This document shows, in pieces, positions 22,071 to 32,154 of a DNA stretch of 64,000 nucleotides. Every line of letters begins with the position of its first letter. Positions within the stretch are counted from its first letter, which is position 1. Below the pieces are notes generated by a model. That model was not told where the DNA came from and did not search any database. It was given only the letters and a program-made list of their open reading frames with translations. The stretch comes from Gymnothorax reevesii. Its lineage: Eukaryota; Chordata; Actinopteri; Anguilliformes; Muraenidae. The stretch is from NCBI GenBank assembly GCA_029721435.1, contig CM056581.1, forward strand, positions 66,353,712 through 66,417,711, given 5' to 3'. The position numbers and the translations under genes were made by a program.

Positions 22071-22203
22071 GTGGCCAATCATCTCCCGTGAAAACAACTC
22101 CATATTCCGGGATGACAACACCAGACCCCACGCCATCCGTGTATATACAGAGTGCCTTGAGGCTGAAAACATTTGTGAGCTTGAATAGCCAGCTTATTCC
22201 CCA
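22071..22203 (+). pseudogene. Tc1-d transposase, part 1 (interrupted)
   Basis: Encodes FRDDNTRPHAIRVYTECLEA, ending in PAYSP after one stop. This is the second-aspartate block (DNARPH) and what follows it in a Tc1 transposase. The sequence stops where a DNA element is inserted and resumes at 29791 with the PIEHLW glutamate block. Confidence 0.72.
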
Positions 22204-22533
22204 GGGCTGGTATTCAATTCAATACTTAGCCTGAATAAAACATAAACTTAGTTTTTTACTTGGCTAAGAAAAATGCTTAAGTCATATTCAAGATGCATCC
22301 AAGACATTTACGAAATTCTCGTGAATAGTAAATTACTTAGCCAAAATTATGACATGACGCCTGGGAGATGTGGTTGGTGTCTCCATCTGTGCACTGAAAG
22401 CATCCCCTGGCATAGAAATGCAGGGCTGTGCACAGCCTATCCACGGGTGCGATTGGATGGTTGGTATTGCCCCTGGGGGTGATGTCGTCCTCTATCAACT
22501 GAGTTAGGTGCCGGGTCCCTTCCCTGTTGAAAC

Positions 22534-22972
22534 TGTTATGTGTGCATATTTTATGTAGAGCATTGTATATCATTTGTAAATGAAGACTTGTTACATGCCG
22601 TTTTGCTGTCTTGCTGGTCAGCTATTTATTTTGTTCATTTGGCACCATCTGGTGGTGTGTCTGTAAAACATGATCTGATGTAACAGACTAGTGCTTTCTA
22701 GAAGCTTCTGGCACCTTCCTGCCTGGAGGGGCGGGATTAGCCAGGAATCCTGTAGATCTTTCCAGAATGTTTGCTGTGATTTTAAGCACAGCAGGGCAGA
22801 GCAGAGCAGAAGCAGAGATTTTGTTTGGGCAACAGAGTTAATTAGTGGCATTAGAGTGTTATTAGAGAAATAAACAGTTGACTTTTTTTTTGTAGAACTT
22901 TTTTTAGTGAAAAATGAATTTGTTTTAGTCATTGCTGGTTTTTTTTGCTGTGATTTTTTTCAAGTCATAACG
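22534..22972 (+). repeat. Gyp2 5' LTR
   Basis: 439 bp beginning TGTTATGTGTGCATATTTTA. It contains CACCATCTGGTGGTGTGTCT and a late AATAAA (22868-22873). It ends at GTCATAACG; the 3' LTR ends ...AACA. Confidence 0.82.
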
Positions 22973-23578
22973 AATTGGAGGCTCCATCGAGATAAATCAT
23001 TTATTGGATCAACGATTGGATTCACCAAAGATTAAAGCTGAATTATTATTTTAAATCTTGTGACTATTTGAAAAACCAGCAAACATGACTTCTGATGTGG
23101 AAAGTTTCTTGAAAACTCCAACCCAGGAAATCCAAACTTCTTTGCTGGCGAAGAAGAAGGACTTGCTGCAAATAGCCTCAACCCTTGGATTATCTGATGT
23201 GAAGTCATCAATGAAGAAACAAGAAATATTGAACATTTTGGTGCAACATTTCATCGATGAAGATATCTTTGGGGAAGAAGCAGCAGATTTAATTAAAGAT
23301 GTGGAAGTGCCTGCAACGCAGCTGCAAAGACTTGAATTTCAGCTACGCCAAAAACAATTAGAGCTGGAAGAAAGAAGGTTGGAGAAAGAACTGGAAGAGA
23401 GAAGGTTGGAGAGGGAGAGAGAACTGGAAGAAAGAAGGATGCATTTGCAGTACGAATTGGAAATGAAGAAAATAGAAGCAGGTACTGTTTCAAGATCTTT
23501 TGGACTTTCTGATCATTTTGATGTGGTTAAACACATCAGACTTGTTCCTCCTTTCCTAGAAAACGATGTAGACCAATA

Positions 23579-23721
23579 GAAAAAAGCCTTTTACCTGGGT
23601 ACTTCAAAAAGACTACCCAAAAGTAAAAACACTGGAGCACACTTTATAAATCTGCACGTTTATTGAGGGGAAAAGATGACTGACGTTTCGACTTGCGTCT
23701 TCCTCAGAATCCTCAGAATTG
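23579..23721 (-). mobile_element. Penelope-like element fragment (143 bp) with 14-bp target duplication
   Basis: A 143-bp insert between identical 14-bp copies of GATGTAGACCAATA (23565-23578 and 23722-23735) disrupts Gyp2 gag. Its minus strand carries CTGAGGAAGACGCAAGTC followed by GAAACGTC, the motif seen at the ends of Penelope-like elements. No coding sequence remains. Confidence 0.65.
23675..23707 (-). ncRNA. Hammerhead-ribozyme-like core in the Penelope fragment
   Basis: Read on the minus strand: CTGAGGA (fits the CUGANGA core), a stem-loop GAC-GCAA-GTC, GAAA, a two-pair stem with loop (AC-GTCA-GT) and the cleavage-site C. Penelope-like elements are known to carry minimal hammerhead ribozymes in their terminal repeats. 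Stem I pairing is poor here and there is one unpaired A before stem II, so activity is doubtful. Confidence 0.42.
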
Positions 23722-24299
23722 GATGTAGACCAATACTTTACCTATTTTGAAAAAATTGCTGAAAATTTGAAATGGCCAAAAGAGCATTGGACAATGATGT
23801 TACTAAGTGTTCTTACTGGAAAAACTGGGAAAATCTATAACCAGTTATCTGTCCAACAGTGTTCTGATTATGATTTTGTCAAATCTGCCATTCTGAAGGG
23901 TTATGAATTGGTCCCAAAGGCTTACAGGCAAAAATTTTGGAATTCTCGCAAGGAAGCCAGTCAAACTCATGTTGAATTTGGCAGGTTAAAGGAACAGTTG
24001 TTTGATCAGTGGTGTAATTCAATGAAAGTTGAGAAAGTTTTTACAGAATGAGGCAACTTATTTTGGTTGAGGAATTCAAAAGGTGTATCAAGCCTGATAT
24101 CAAAACTTTCCTCGAAGAAAAACTAGCCAATACTTTGCAAGATGTTTCCACCCTAGCTGATGGTTATGCGTTGACTCATAAATCCAAATTTTCTACATTT
24201 CAAAGCAAGTCTCAGTCCAAGACTACTTCTAATAACACTTCTAATGATTCTAAAGCCACTTCTGAGAGGACACCTTCCAGTGAGAAGCAATCCTCTGAT

Positions 24300-24832
24300 T
24301 CTTGCCAATACTGCAAAAAGCAAGGTCACCTTATGTCACTTTGAGTTATGCTCTCAAGAAAAAACTACAATTAGAAGAAACCAAGCCAACGGCTTTCACT
24401 AAGAGAGAATCTCTTGTATCAATGGTCAGTTCACCTGATCTTCTACCTTCTGTGTCTGATTCTGTTATGGAGAGTTTTGAACCATTCATCACCGATGGTT
24501 TTGTCTCACTTTTACATGATTTTTCCTCATCTGCTCCTGTTCGAATTCAAAGGGATACTGGGTCTTCCCAATCTCTTATTCTTGCAGATATTCTGCCTTT
24601 TTCGGACAAATCGTCTACTCAGGCTAATGTCCTTATTCAAGGAGTAGAATGTGGTTTTACAAGTATACCTCTCCATAATGTTCACCTCAAATCAGACTTG
24701 GTCTCTGGGCCTGTTACTGTTGGTGTTAGGTCTTCTCTTCCTTTCAAAGGTGTTCATTTGCTTCTTGGTAATGATCTTGCTGGGGATAAGCTTGTGCCCT
24801 ACCCTACTGTAACTGACACCTCCTTTGATTGA
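24300..24832 (+). pseudogene. Gyp2 protease region
   Basis: The frame includes VRIQRDTGSSQSLIL (about 24538-24582), a retropepsin D-T-G site, and later LLLGNDLAGDKL, a strand conserved in the Gmr1-like protease. It ends at 24832 and the next segment starts eight bases upstream in another frame. Confidence 0.7.
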
Positions 24833-25391
24833 TCAAGAACCTGACTCTATAGAGGAGGAAATTCCAGACCTCTATCCTTCATGTGCAGTTACTCATTCTA
24901 TGGCCAGAAAGGCAATTCAAGATGATGCTGACCTGGACTTTAACCTGGCTGACACCTTCATTGGGCAGTCTTTTCATCAAGAACCTTCCAGTCCTGAGAT
25001 GTCTGAGAAATCTTTAGACTTGTCCTTGTCAGGTCATTCTAATGACATACAGTCTCAGAAACGACTTATTCAGGAGCAACAACAAGCTTGTGGTCTAGCA
25101 CATCTTCTTCCACAGGCTGCAAGTGAACTAGAGGCTACTCAAGTTCCTGTCTGTTTTTACGACAAAAATGGTGTGCTGATGAGAAAGTGGCGTCCACCTG
25201 ATGTTCCTGCAGATGAAGAGTGGATAAACACCCATCAAATTGTTCTTCCAAAGTCTTATCGTCAAGAAACTCTTCGTCTGGCCCATGACAATTCTATGTC
25301 AGGTCATTTGGGTATCAAGAATACCCTTCAAGGTGTCAGGAATCACTTCTTCTGGCCTTCCATGAGGTCTGATTGTAATAGAGTGAGCCGA
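24825..25391 (+). pseudogene. Gyp2 integrase N-terminal part
   Basis: A spacer region, then HDNSMSGHLGIKNTLQGVRNHFFWPSMRSDCN, the first half of the integrase H-H-C-C zinc domain. It is cut after 25391 by the solo-LTR-like insert. Integrase here stands upstream of the RT. Confidence 0.75.
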
Positions 25392-26308
25392 GCAGTTGGG
25401 GTAGTCAGCCAAAAATGATGAGCAACGACAGGAAAATATTTTCTTTTGCAAAAGTATTCTTTTCTTTTATTTTGACCGGCATATGTTCCACAATTAAGAC
25501 AAACAAAACTGATTTAAAAAGAAAAAAAAAAAACAAAGGTGCAAATGCCCACGCAATCTAGGCCGTTGCAGACAAGTACCCACAGAGCTTTACATACACA
25601 GTGCCGTATACTGCGTCCTCTCGCAGCAGAGGTAAAAACCCAACTGAGTTGCAGAGTGCCTTTTTATAGAACTACGTCACCATCACAATACTCTTAAAAT
25701 CAATCAACTCGCCTAGAGGTGATTTTAAATTTTTAAACATTTTCCATACTTGTATCAGTGGAATTTAACACACTGCCGTTCTGACAATTACCACAAGCAC
25801 TTCAACAAGGTTTTTAGAAAAATTTTCTACTCTAATGAGCTGCACTTCCACGCACCGCGGAAGTATCCTATAAAAACGCCTTCTGACCTGCTCTCTGGTT
25901 TGGTCCCGCACCCGGAAGACTGCAACAGGTAAAACAGCTACAAACATTTCCTCTTAACTATGTTGTTGACTCAACGAAAGCATGAAAGGATTCAGATGGT
26001 GAATGTGCGCACTAAAAGAACCTTTACACACTGTAGTTTACCAAAAGTTAATAAATATTTGCAATAACTGTTAAACCTGTGTAGCGTCTTTTGTTCGAGT
26101 TCCCCAAACATTTCTGCTCCCAATACACGCAGGGTGCAACATACCCAAGAATTTCTTACCAAAACCCACAGCAAACATACTTACACAACACAAAATTGCA
26201 TTTTTATTGTCCGTTGCAACTGTGGTTTAGTCCATTGCACTTGACCATTGAAACATGCCCAGCGGGAAGAATCGCTGTTTAGTGACAGACGCGTTGCGCT
26301 TTGTCACA
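25392..26308 (-). mobile_element. Solo-LTR-like insert in Gyp2 integrase
   Basis: A 917-bp insert lies between CCGA copies (25388-25391 and 26309-26312). Read on the minus strand it starts TGTGACAAAGCGC, has a TATAAAAAG box (about 25672), then an AATAAA (about 25473) and ends ...CCCCAACTGC. TG start, promoter box, poly-A signal and 4-bp duplication are what a solo LTR should show, but the end is GC rather than CA. No partner LTR was found in the window. Confidence 0.5.
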
Positions 26309-26312
26309 CCGA

Positions 26313-26760
26313 TTTATAGGAGTACTGCAAATCCTGCCATACCCGTCAAATGTTGGGAACCAGCATATTCCAAAAGCTCGACTTAAGCCCATTCCTGCTT
26401 TTGAAGAACCTTTCAGTCGGATCATCATTGACTGTGTTGGACCATTGCCGAAGACTAGATCTGGTTGTGAGTACCTACTGACTATCATGTGTGCTTCCAC
26501 CCGGTTTCCTGAGGCAGTTCCACTTCTACAATCTCAAAGAAGCTCATGGCAAAATGAAAGCCAGATATGACCTTCATTCAAAAGACAGAAGTTTTAAAAC
26601 TGGTGACAAAGTCCTTGCACTTTTGCCAGTTCCTGGAAACCCTCTAAGAGCCTGATATTTTGGCCCTTATACTGTCCTTAAAAAGGTCAGGGATCTAAAT
26701 TACATCATTTTAACTCCTGGAAGGAAGAAACAAAAACAAATGTGTCACATCAACATGCTG
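26313..26760 (+). pseudogene. Gyp2 integrase core, internally deleted
   Basis: Resumes after the insert with CKSC-type zinc ligands, FSRIIIDCVGPLPKTRSG (first catalytic Asp) and STRFPEAVPL. Then it jumps at about 26525 to a C-terminal stretch (KAYGPY-like, KVRDLNYIILTPGRKKQ). The part with the second Asp and the Glu is deleted, so integration activity is lost. Confidence 0.72.
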
Positions 26761-27816
26761 AAAGAATACATTGATAGAGACACTCAGCAAAAGCCAGTCA
26801 GTGTAGTAAATACACCTGAACTGGAAAATTCCAAAGAAGATTGTGACTGCCCCTTAGAAAACGAATCTGGTCCAGTCAAACTTGAAAATTCAGACATTCT
26901 TCAAGATATTGACAACAAGTTGACCCACCTGGACCCTTTTCAACAGCAGCAGCTAAAGCAGCTCATATTTGAATATAGTCACATATTCCCTGATGTTCCA
27001 TCAAGGACTGATATGGTTTACTATGACGTCATCCTACAAGATGATGCCAAGCCTGTAAAACAGCATCCTAACAGAATGAATCCAGAGAAGCAGAAATACC
27101 TTAAGCAAGAAGTCAAATACCTGCTTGAAAATGACTTTGTTGAACCAAGTAATAGTGACTGGAGTTCTCCATGCATCCTCGGTCCGAAACCCAATGAAAC
27201 GTATAGAAAGGTGACGGGCTACAGGAAAGCAAACGCTCTATCAAAAACGGACGCATATCCTATTCCCAGGATTGATGACCGCAATGACAAAGTTGGACAG
27301 TCAAAGTATGTCACTAAATTTGATCTCCTCAAGGGCTTCTGGCAGATCCCTCTAACTGATAAAGCAAAGGAGATCTCTGCCTTCGTCACACCCGATGGAT
27401 TATACCAATACACGGTCATGCCATTTGGAATGAAAAATTCTCCGGCCACATTCCAACGTCAGGTATACAGAGTGATTGCTGGACTACCAGGATGTGAGGC
27501 CTATATTGATGACATTATCATCACCAGCAACAGCTTCCAAGAGCACCTCACTTACATCAGAAACTTCTTTCAGAGAGTGAGTGATGCCAAGCTGACTATC
27601 AACCTTGTTAAAAGTGAGTTTTGTAAAGCTACAGTTGTTTACTCAGGTCATATTGTAGGACAGGGTCAAGTAAAACCAATTGATGCAAAGGTAAACGTTA
27701 TCACTGAATTTCCTGAGCCTACAACTAAAAGACAACTAATGACATTTCTAGGGATGGCTGGCTACTACAGCTACTACAAATTCTGTAAAAATTTCTCTAT
27801 CATTTCTGAACCTTAG
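26740..27816 (+). pseudogene. Gyp2 reverse transcriptase
   Basis: One long frame covers most of the RT: KYLLENDFVEPSNSDWSSP, TKFDLLKGFWQIPL (first Asp), FGMKNSPATFQRQ, AYIDDIIITS (YIDD catalytic pair), then TFLGMAGYYSYYK. It ends at a TAG after FSIISEP. Palm motifs are intact although the element is not. Confidence 0.82.
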
Positions 27817-27819
27817 ACA

Positions 27820-28806
27820 AATTTATAGAAGAAAAATGCAAAATTTGTTTGGGATGAAAAATGTCAAAATTCATTTGACCAGCTGAAAGCTATCCTTAAA
27901 ATGCACCAGTTCTCTTATCTCCTAATTTCAAAAAGGAGTTCAAGTTGGCAGTTGATGCCAGTGACATTGCTGCAGGCGCAGTTTTACGCTTTACAACATT
28001 TTGAAATATATTTAACTTGTTCAGCAACTTCCATCAATGTCTTCAGTGATCACAATCCCCTCACATTCTTGCATAACATCAAAAACAAGAATCAAAGATT
28101 ACTGAGATGGAGTTGGAGTTGGAGATGGAGATACTTTTGCAAGAGTATTGTAGGAGCCAAATTTGCCTTATCCATCCATCCATTTTCTATACCCGTTTAT
28201 TCCTCACTAGGGTCACAGGGCGAGCTGGAGCCTATCCCAGCTGACTACGGGCAAAGGCAGGGACCCACCCTGAACAGCTTGCCAATCCATTGCAGGGTGC
28301 ACACGCCATTCACTCTCACACTCATACCTATGGGCAAGAGAATATATGGGAAGCCTGTTTTCCCATAATGAAGTTCGCTTTTCATTTGAAACAAGACGCG
28401 GAAAGAAGAGGCACTTTGTCAACCGCACCCTTTGGCTTATTTCTGTTGATTTACGATTACAGTTTATGTTCGTTTAAGTAATAAGAAAATTTGATTTGAT
28501 TAACTTTGAAACGCATTCATCCATGCACAAACATTACACCACAATTAAACAATCAAACGCTCACGCACACCACCAAAACGCTACGAAATGGAGAGGAACT
28601 GCCAAATCAATTAACTGTCAAGTCAACTCAAAGTAAGTCAACAAAGTATTTCCAATGTCTTTGGGAGCGCGTTGGCTAAATTAATGTGGATCTTGTTGGC
28701 CTTATTGGAATACAATTGTGGAATAGAAAGGCTCTAACAAGTATGATTTGGATATTTCTCACATCAGGGGAAAAGATAATGTTATCCCAGATACACTTTC
28801 ACACAT
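27820..28806 (+). pseudogene. Gyp2 RNase H, broken by deletion and insertion
   Basis: Pieces: LAVDASDIAAGAVL (about 27940-27985, first Asp), then a deletion to LQHFEIYLTCSATSINVFSD (28000-28050) and HNPLTFLHNIKNKNQRLLRW, then a 0.6-kb foreign stretch (28140-28740), then DISHIRGKDNVIPDTL (about 28749-28796). The TIEKE glutamate block is missing. Confidence 0.7.
28163..28365 (+). repeat. Dispersed fish repeat (CCATCCATTTTCTATACC type)
   Basis: CATCCATCCATTTTCTATAC, then AGGGTCACAGG, GGAGCCTATCCCAGCTGACT and CATTCACTCTCACACTCATA: the well-known repeat seen throughout ray-finned fish genomes. It sits inside Gyp2 RNase H and is a useful lineage marker. Confidence 0.75.
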
Positions 28807-28947
28807 GTAATTTTATTTCTTTATTTGATAGTGAAAAATGTAATTTTACTTTTCTATTTGATTGTGAAAATTGCACTGGCATAAAACTATGTTAATTTTA
28901 ACAAAAGAAAGCTTTTAGCAAATCTTTCTTTTCTTAAAGAGGAGAGG

Positions 28948-29401
28948 TGTTATGTATGCGCATTTTATGTAGAGCATTGTATATCATATGTAAATGAAGA
29001 CTTGTTACATGCTGTTTTGCTGCCTTGTTGGTCAGCTATTTATTTTGTTCATTTGGCACCATCTGGTGGTGTGTCTGTAAAACATGATCTGATGTAACAG
29101 ACTAGTGATTTCTAGAAGCTTCTGGCACCTTCCTGCCTGGGGAGGGCGGGATTACCCAGGAATCCTGTAGAACTTTCCAGAATGTTGCTAGTCTACATAA
29201 ATGCTGTGATTTTAAGCACAGCAGGACAGAGCACAGCAGAAGCAGACATTTTGTTTTGGCAACAGTTAATTAGTGGCATTAGAGTGTTATTAGAGAAATA
29301 AACAGTTGACTTTTTTTTGTAGAACTTTTTTAGTGAAGAATAAATTTGTTTTAGTTGTCATTGCCGGTTTTCTTTGTTGTGATTTTTTTCAAGTCATAAC
29401 A
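28948..29401 (+). repeat. Gyp2 3' LTR
   Basis: 454 bp, preceded by purine tract AAAGAGGAGAGG (28936-28947) and ending GTCATAACA. It carries a stretch (GCTAGTCTACATAA) lacking in the 5' LTR, plus numerous substitutions. Confidence 0.82.
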
Positions 29402-29790
29402 AAACGATTTCTTTTGATAAGTTCTGTATCATTGTACACGTTGACTGGATGTAAACGTTCGTAAGCCATATGCTGAAAATGCTGACATATGATGGAGGAG
29501 AGCAGCCGTGATGATACGTCTTGTCCCAACGAATGATTCTTTGAGAATGATATTGTACTTAAGTGTCCAATCTGGACAAGACAAAATACTTACTGAGTTG
29601 TACGCACTTGAATTCCAAAAATACTGTTTTTTTTTTTTTTTTTTTACTTAGAATGACTGAGAATTTTACATTCAAAAACTCAGCAAAATACTTAGACGAA
29701 AGGTTAATTGAATACCAACTTCGACCAATTTTTTCTTAAGTAAAGCACAAAGTACAAAATTGCACATAAGTATTGAATTGAATACGGGCC

Positions 29791-29965
29791 GAGATTTGTG
29801 CCCCATTGAGCATCTTTGGGATATGAACGGTTCCCACCTCTGGCCAATATCCACCAACTGAGCAGATCTTGATGTGGCGAGGCAACACGTCCCCCAAGTC
29901 ACCACTGGGCATTTGGCATGGTCAATACGTAGCAGTGTAACAGTGCAGCAGGCCATCAGCAGACA
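29791..29965 (+). pseudogene. Tc1-d transposase, part 2
   Basis: Encodes CPIEHLWDMN, the catalytic glutamate block, and a C-terminal stretch that runs to a stop after SRHTQY. It continues the transposase from 22203; the intervening 7.6 kb is the inserted Harbinger-like element with Gyp2. Confidence 0.7.
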
Positions 29966-30645
29966 TACCCAATATTGATTTGTGCAATTTGGACAATCGA
30001 CCCAATCCCTTTAGCATCTACGCAGCGGTGAGATTCTTGTTTTTCTGTTTCAATCAGTGATTGATATGTTACAAGTGAAGAATTCCCGCGCATCTGCCGG
30101 AGAAGGCTTAGATCGGGTGCCTCTCAGTCTCAGACAATAAATTCACGGAAAAGGGAAAAAAACGCTGAAGCACACGAATACCAGAAAGCCACACTACCAG
30201 CGTCAGTAGAAACACGTCAGCTTTTTTCCCCTGATTCGTACTTTTAAAGGCTTTCTGGTGTCCATCTGCCTCTGTGTTTTTTCCTCTCTTCAGTGATCGA
30301 TATGTATTGCAATATGGTCACACAATCTGTCAACATTCAATAAGAGTACAATGACTTTCTGAAGATAGTCACATTTCTCACAATGGGAAGTGTTGCGTTC
30401 ATATTTTTGATCAGTCTATAAGACTTGGTACATGTTTCTTACACGCCTGTACTGAGCCAGCTGATTTTACTGGTTACATCAAATCCATGTAATTATATGA
30501 AAATACTGCAGAGATATTTTCTGAACCTTGAGTTTCCACCTTTATTGCAGTGTATATACACTCACAACATCTGTTACAGAGAGCCTCGAGTAGTTGTGGT
30601 AGAGGAGGCCAATACCACTGGTACCTGAGACTGGCACAAGCTCAC
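29966..30645. other. Start of intron 7 (gene strand), no feature
   Basis: Non-coding sequence next to the exon 7 donor. No transposon or RNA feature recognised. Confidence 0.4.
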
Positions 30646-30905
30646 CTGGAGTGGGTGCTGTTACAGGAGGAGCCAGTCAGCACTGGGGTGATGGATTCGC
30701 CGAAGGTCAGGGCAGTCAGGTCATGTCTCTTCCAGGAGCTCTTCTCCTTGTTGTAGAAGCTGACGGTGAGATTCTCGGCCCACATTAAGATGCAGCTGGA
30801 GCCCTCACTCTTAAACTCCACTGGGGGGCTGGGCTGGCGTGGGCTGACCGCCAGCAGGGAACGGCCAACAGACCGCAGCTCAGGGGGCGCCACCTCCGCC
30901 ATCAA
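30646..30905 (-). CDS. atp6ap1: atp6ap1 exon 7
   Basis: This is the largest exon seen: 86 codons plus 2 nt, with acceptor GTTTCACAG and donor GTGAGC. It encodes the luminal region with SPPVEF, CILMWAENLTVSFYN (glycosylation site NLT), HDLTALTFGE and VLTGSSCNSTHS (glycosylation site NST). LTxLTFG and LTGSxxN are family landmarks. A CA-rich minisatellite begins about 20 bases upstream of its acceptor. Confidence 0.93.
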
Positions 30906-31048
30906 CTGTGAAACACACACAAAAACACACTGCTGAGGAGCTCATAAACACCTGAGAAACACACACACACTCACATACTGCTGGGGAGCTCAGAAACACC
31001 TGAGAAACACACACACACAAACTGCTGAGGAGCTCAGAAACACCTGAG

Positions 31049-31089
<41 letters not shown>

Positions 31090-31140
31090 TGAGGAGCTCA
31101 CAAACACCTGAGAAACACACACACACAAATACAAAGCACA
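30906..31140. repeat. Intron 6 minisatellite with CA runs
   Basis: Four or more copies of a unit like CTGCTGAGGAGCTCAGAAAC followed by ACCTGAGAAACACAC and a variable (CA)n stretch. It starts about 20 bases from the exon 7 acceptor. Similar but degenerate CA/GAGAA-rich units lie at 38040-38190 at the other end of the intron. Confidence 0.75.
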
Positions 31141-31365
31141 CCAGAGAAACACAAAAGGCAACTGGGAAACTCAAATGCCTGAGCCACACACGCTCACTAA
31201 TACGTGTCTTAAGCTGCATTTTCACTGTATACAAAACCAAATTTATCCTCACTTTGCTGGCACAGGTTTCCCGCTTTGATGATTTGCGGCTCTGTTCCTG
31301 ACATTACACTCTCTTCCTTGGGACATCAACTAGGTAGAGGATTGACACGCTATTTCACGCCGCTG

Positions 31366-32031
31366 TGTTATGACCGGGGTATAGTAGGTCATAATTTATG
31401 TAAATGTGTGTGTTTTGTATTTCCGCCTCCTTGTGGCAGGCTGGTGTTGTTTTGTTTGTGCTCTCCTCTATTCAGTAGGTGTGTCGACAGATGATTGGTC
31501 CAGAAACTGATGCGCTGCTGTTGAAGGGGGACATGCCGGTACCAACGGGACTCTCCTCTTTTTCCCGGCTTCCAACCAGACCGTGCCACGCTATCCCAAC
31601 TTCGTTGTGTAGTGCTGTGTTCTAAAACGTTTGTGCTGTGATCAAACCTGTTACTTACAAAATAGATACCGGTTTTTGCTCTAAAAAGCAGTCCTGGTAG
31701 CTGTAGGGGTGGGAAGCCCATTTTGTTTCGAAACACCACATTTCTCTCCTGTTTATGATAGGGAGTCAGGTGAGCTACCTGTCTTTTTGTTTTTATTATT
31801 TCCGTTTGTGCGTAGGTAAGCGAGGTTGCTCCTTGTCCGTTTTGTTTGTTATTTTGGGCCATGCTCACCCTGACGTTCTCTACCTGACCTATTGTGCGCA
31901 ACGAATAAACCGTTCTTTTTTTGGACTGCATTTGCCGTGGCACTGGTCATCCTTGGGAGCGGGGAAAGAGGGGAGTCGTTTTTTTCTTTTTTTATGTTGT
32001 GTTCAGGTTTTCCCCCGAACCGGGCATAACA
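31366..32031 (+). repeat. Gyp3 5' LTR
   Basis: 666 bp, TGTTATGACCGGGGTATAG ... CGAACCGGGCATAACA. A likely poly-A signal AATAAA (31905-31910) is present. Confidence 0.92.
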
Positions 32032-32036
32032 TAATG

Positions 32037-32050
32037 TGGGGGCTCGTCCG
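32037..32050 (+). other. Gyp3 primer-binding site (tRNA-Pro type)
   Basis: TGGGGGCTCGTCCG begins five bases after the LTR and equals the first 14 bases of the classic proline-tRNA primer site. Confidence 0.75.
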
Positions 32051-32154
32051 TTTTCCCTCATGTGTTGTTGGGTAAGTTCGATACGCATATTTGCGTCGTG
32101 TTTCCCCCTCATATATCTGGTTGACGTTTTTTTTTTCTTTTTCCATCAGGCACG

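Larger units (their letters stand above)
23085..24344 (+). pseudogene. Gyp2 gag with SCAN-like capsid region
   Basis: A first frame (23085-23579) has a short SAP-like N-terminus (KKKDLLQIASTLGLSDVKSS) and a charged coiled coil of repeated LEERR units. It is interrupted by a Penelope fragment and continues at 23722-24051 (YFTYFEKIAENLKWPKEHW, AYRQKF, VEFGRLKEQLFDQWC) and 24048-24344 (ILVEEFKRCIKPDIKTFLEE), with a frameshift near 24045. The part around LKEQL...ILVEEFKRC is the segment related to the vertebrate SCAN domain. The zinc knuckle CQYCKKQGH is cut by the frameshift near 24340. Confidence 0.8.
22534..29401 (+). mobile_element. Gyp2: Gmr1-like Gypsy retrotransposon, degenerate
   Basis: LTRs at 22534-22972 and 28948-29401 are flanked by AAAC (22530-22533 and 29402-29405). 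A primer site resembling the glutamine-tRNA type follows at 22976. Domain order is gag, protease, integrase, reverse transcriptase, RNase H; integrase precedes RT as in Gmr1-like Gypsy elements. The LTRs differ by many substitutions and a 14-bp stretch, so this copy is clearly older than Gyp3. Later inserts include a Penelope fragment, a solo-LTR-like segment and a dispersed fish repeat. Confidence 0.85.
22204..29790. mobile_element. Harbinger-like MITE split by Gyp2
   Basis: Left end GGCTGGTATTCAATTCAATA (about 22204) and right end, inverted, GGCCCGTATTCAATTCAATA (about 29790) form terminal repeats of at least 22 bp. Without Gyp2 the element is about 0.7 kb (22204-22533 and 29402-29790), rich in ACTTAG motifs. 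It is inserted in the Tc1-d transposase. The G/C-start, (G)TATTCA end resembles PIF/Harbinger MITEs common in fish; the target duplication is short (2-3 bp) and not certain. Confidence 0.55.

Noticed and set aside
23330..23450. LEERR-type repeats considered as a host coiled-coil gene
   Set aside because: They lie in frame between Gyp2 Gag start and capsid, with a similar but weaker Glu/Arg region in Gyp3 Gag.
30880..31161. Minus-strand open frame rich in CVCVCV
   Set aside because: Translation of the CA repeat in the intron 6 minisatellite.
31389..31943. 184-codon minus frame in the Gyp3 LTR (and the similar one in the 3' LTR)
   Set aside because: No domain, lies wholly within LTR sequence and is repeated only because the LTR is.
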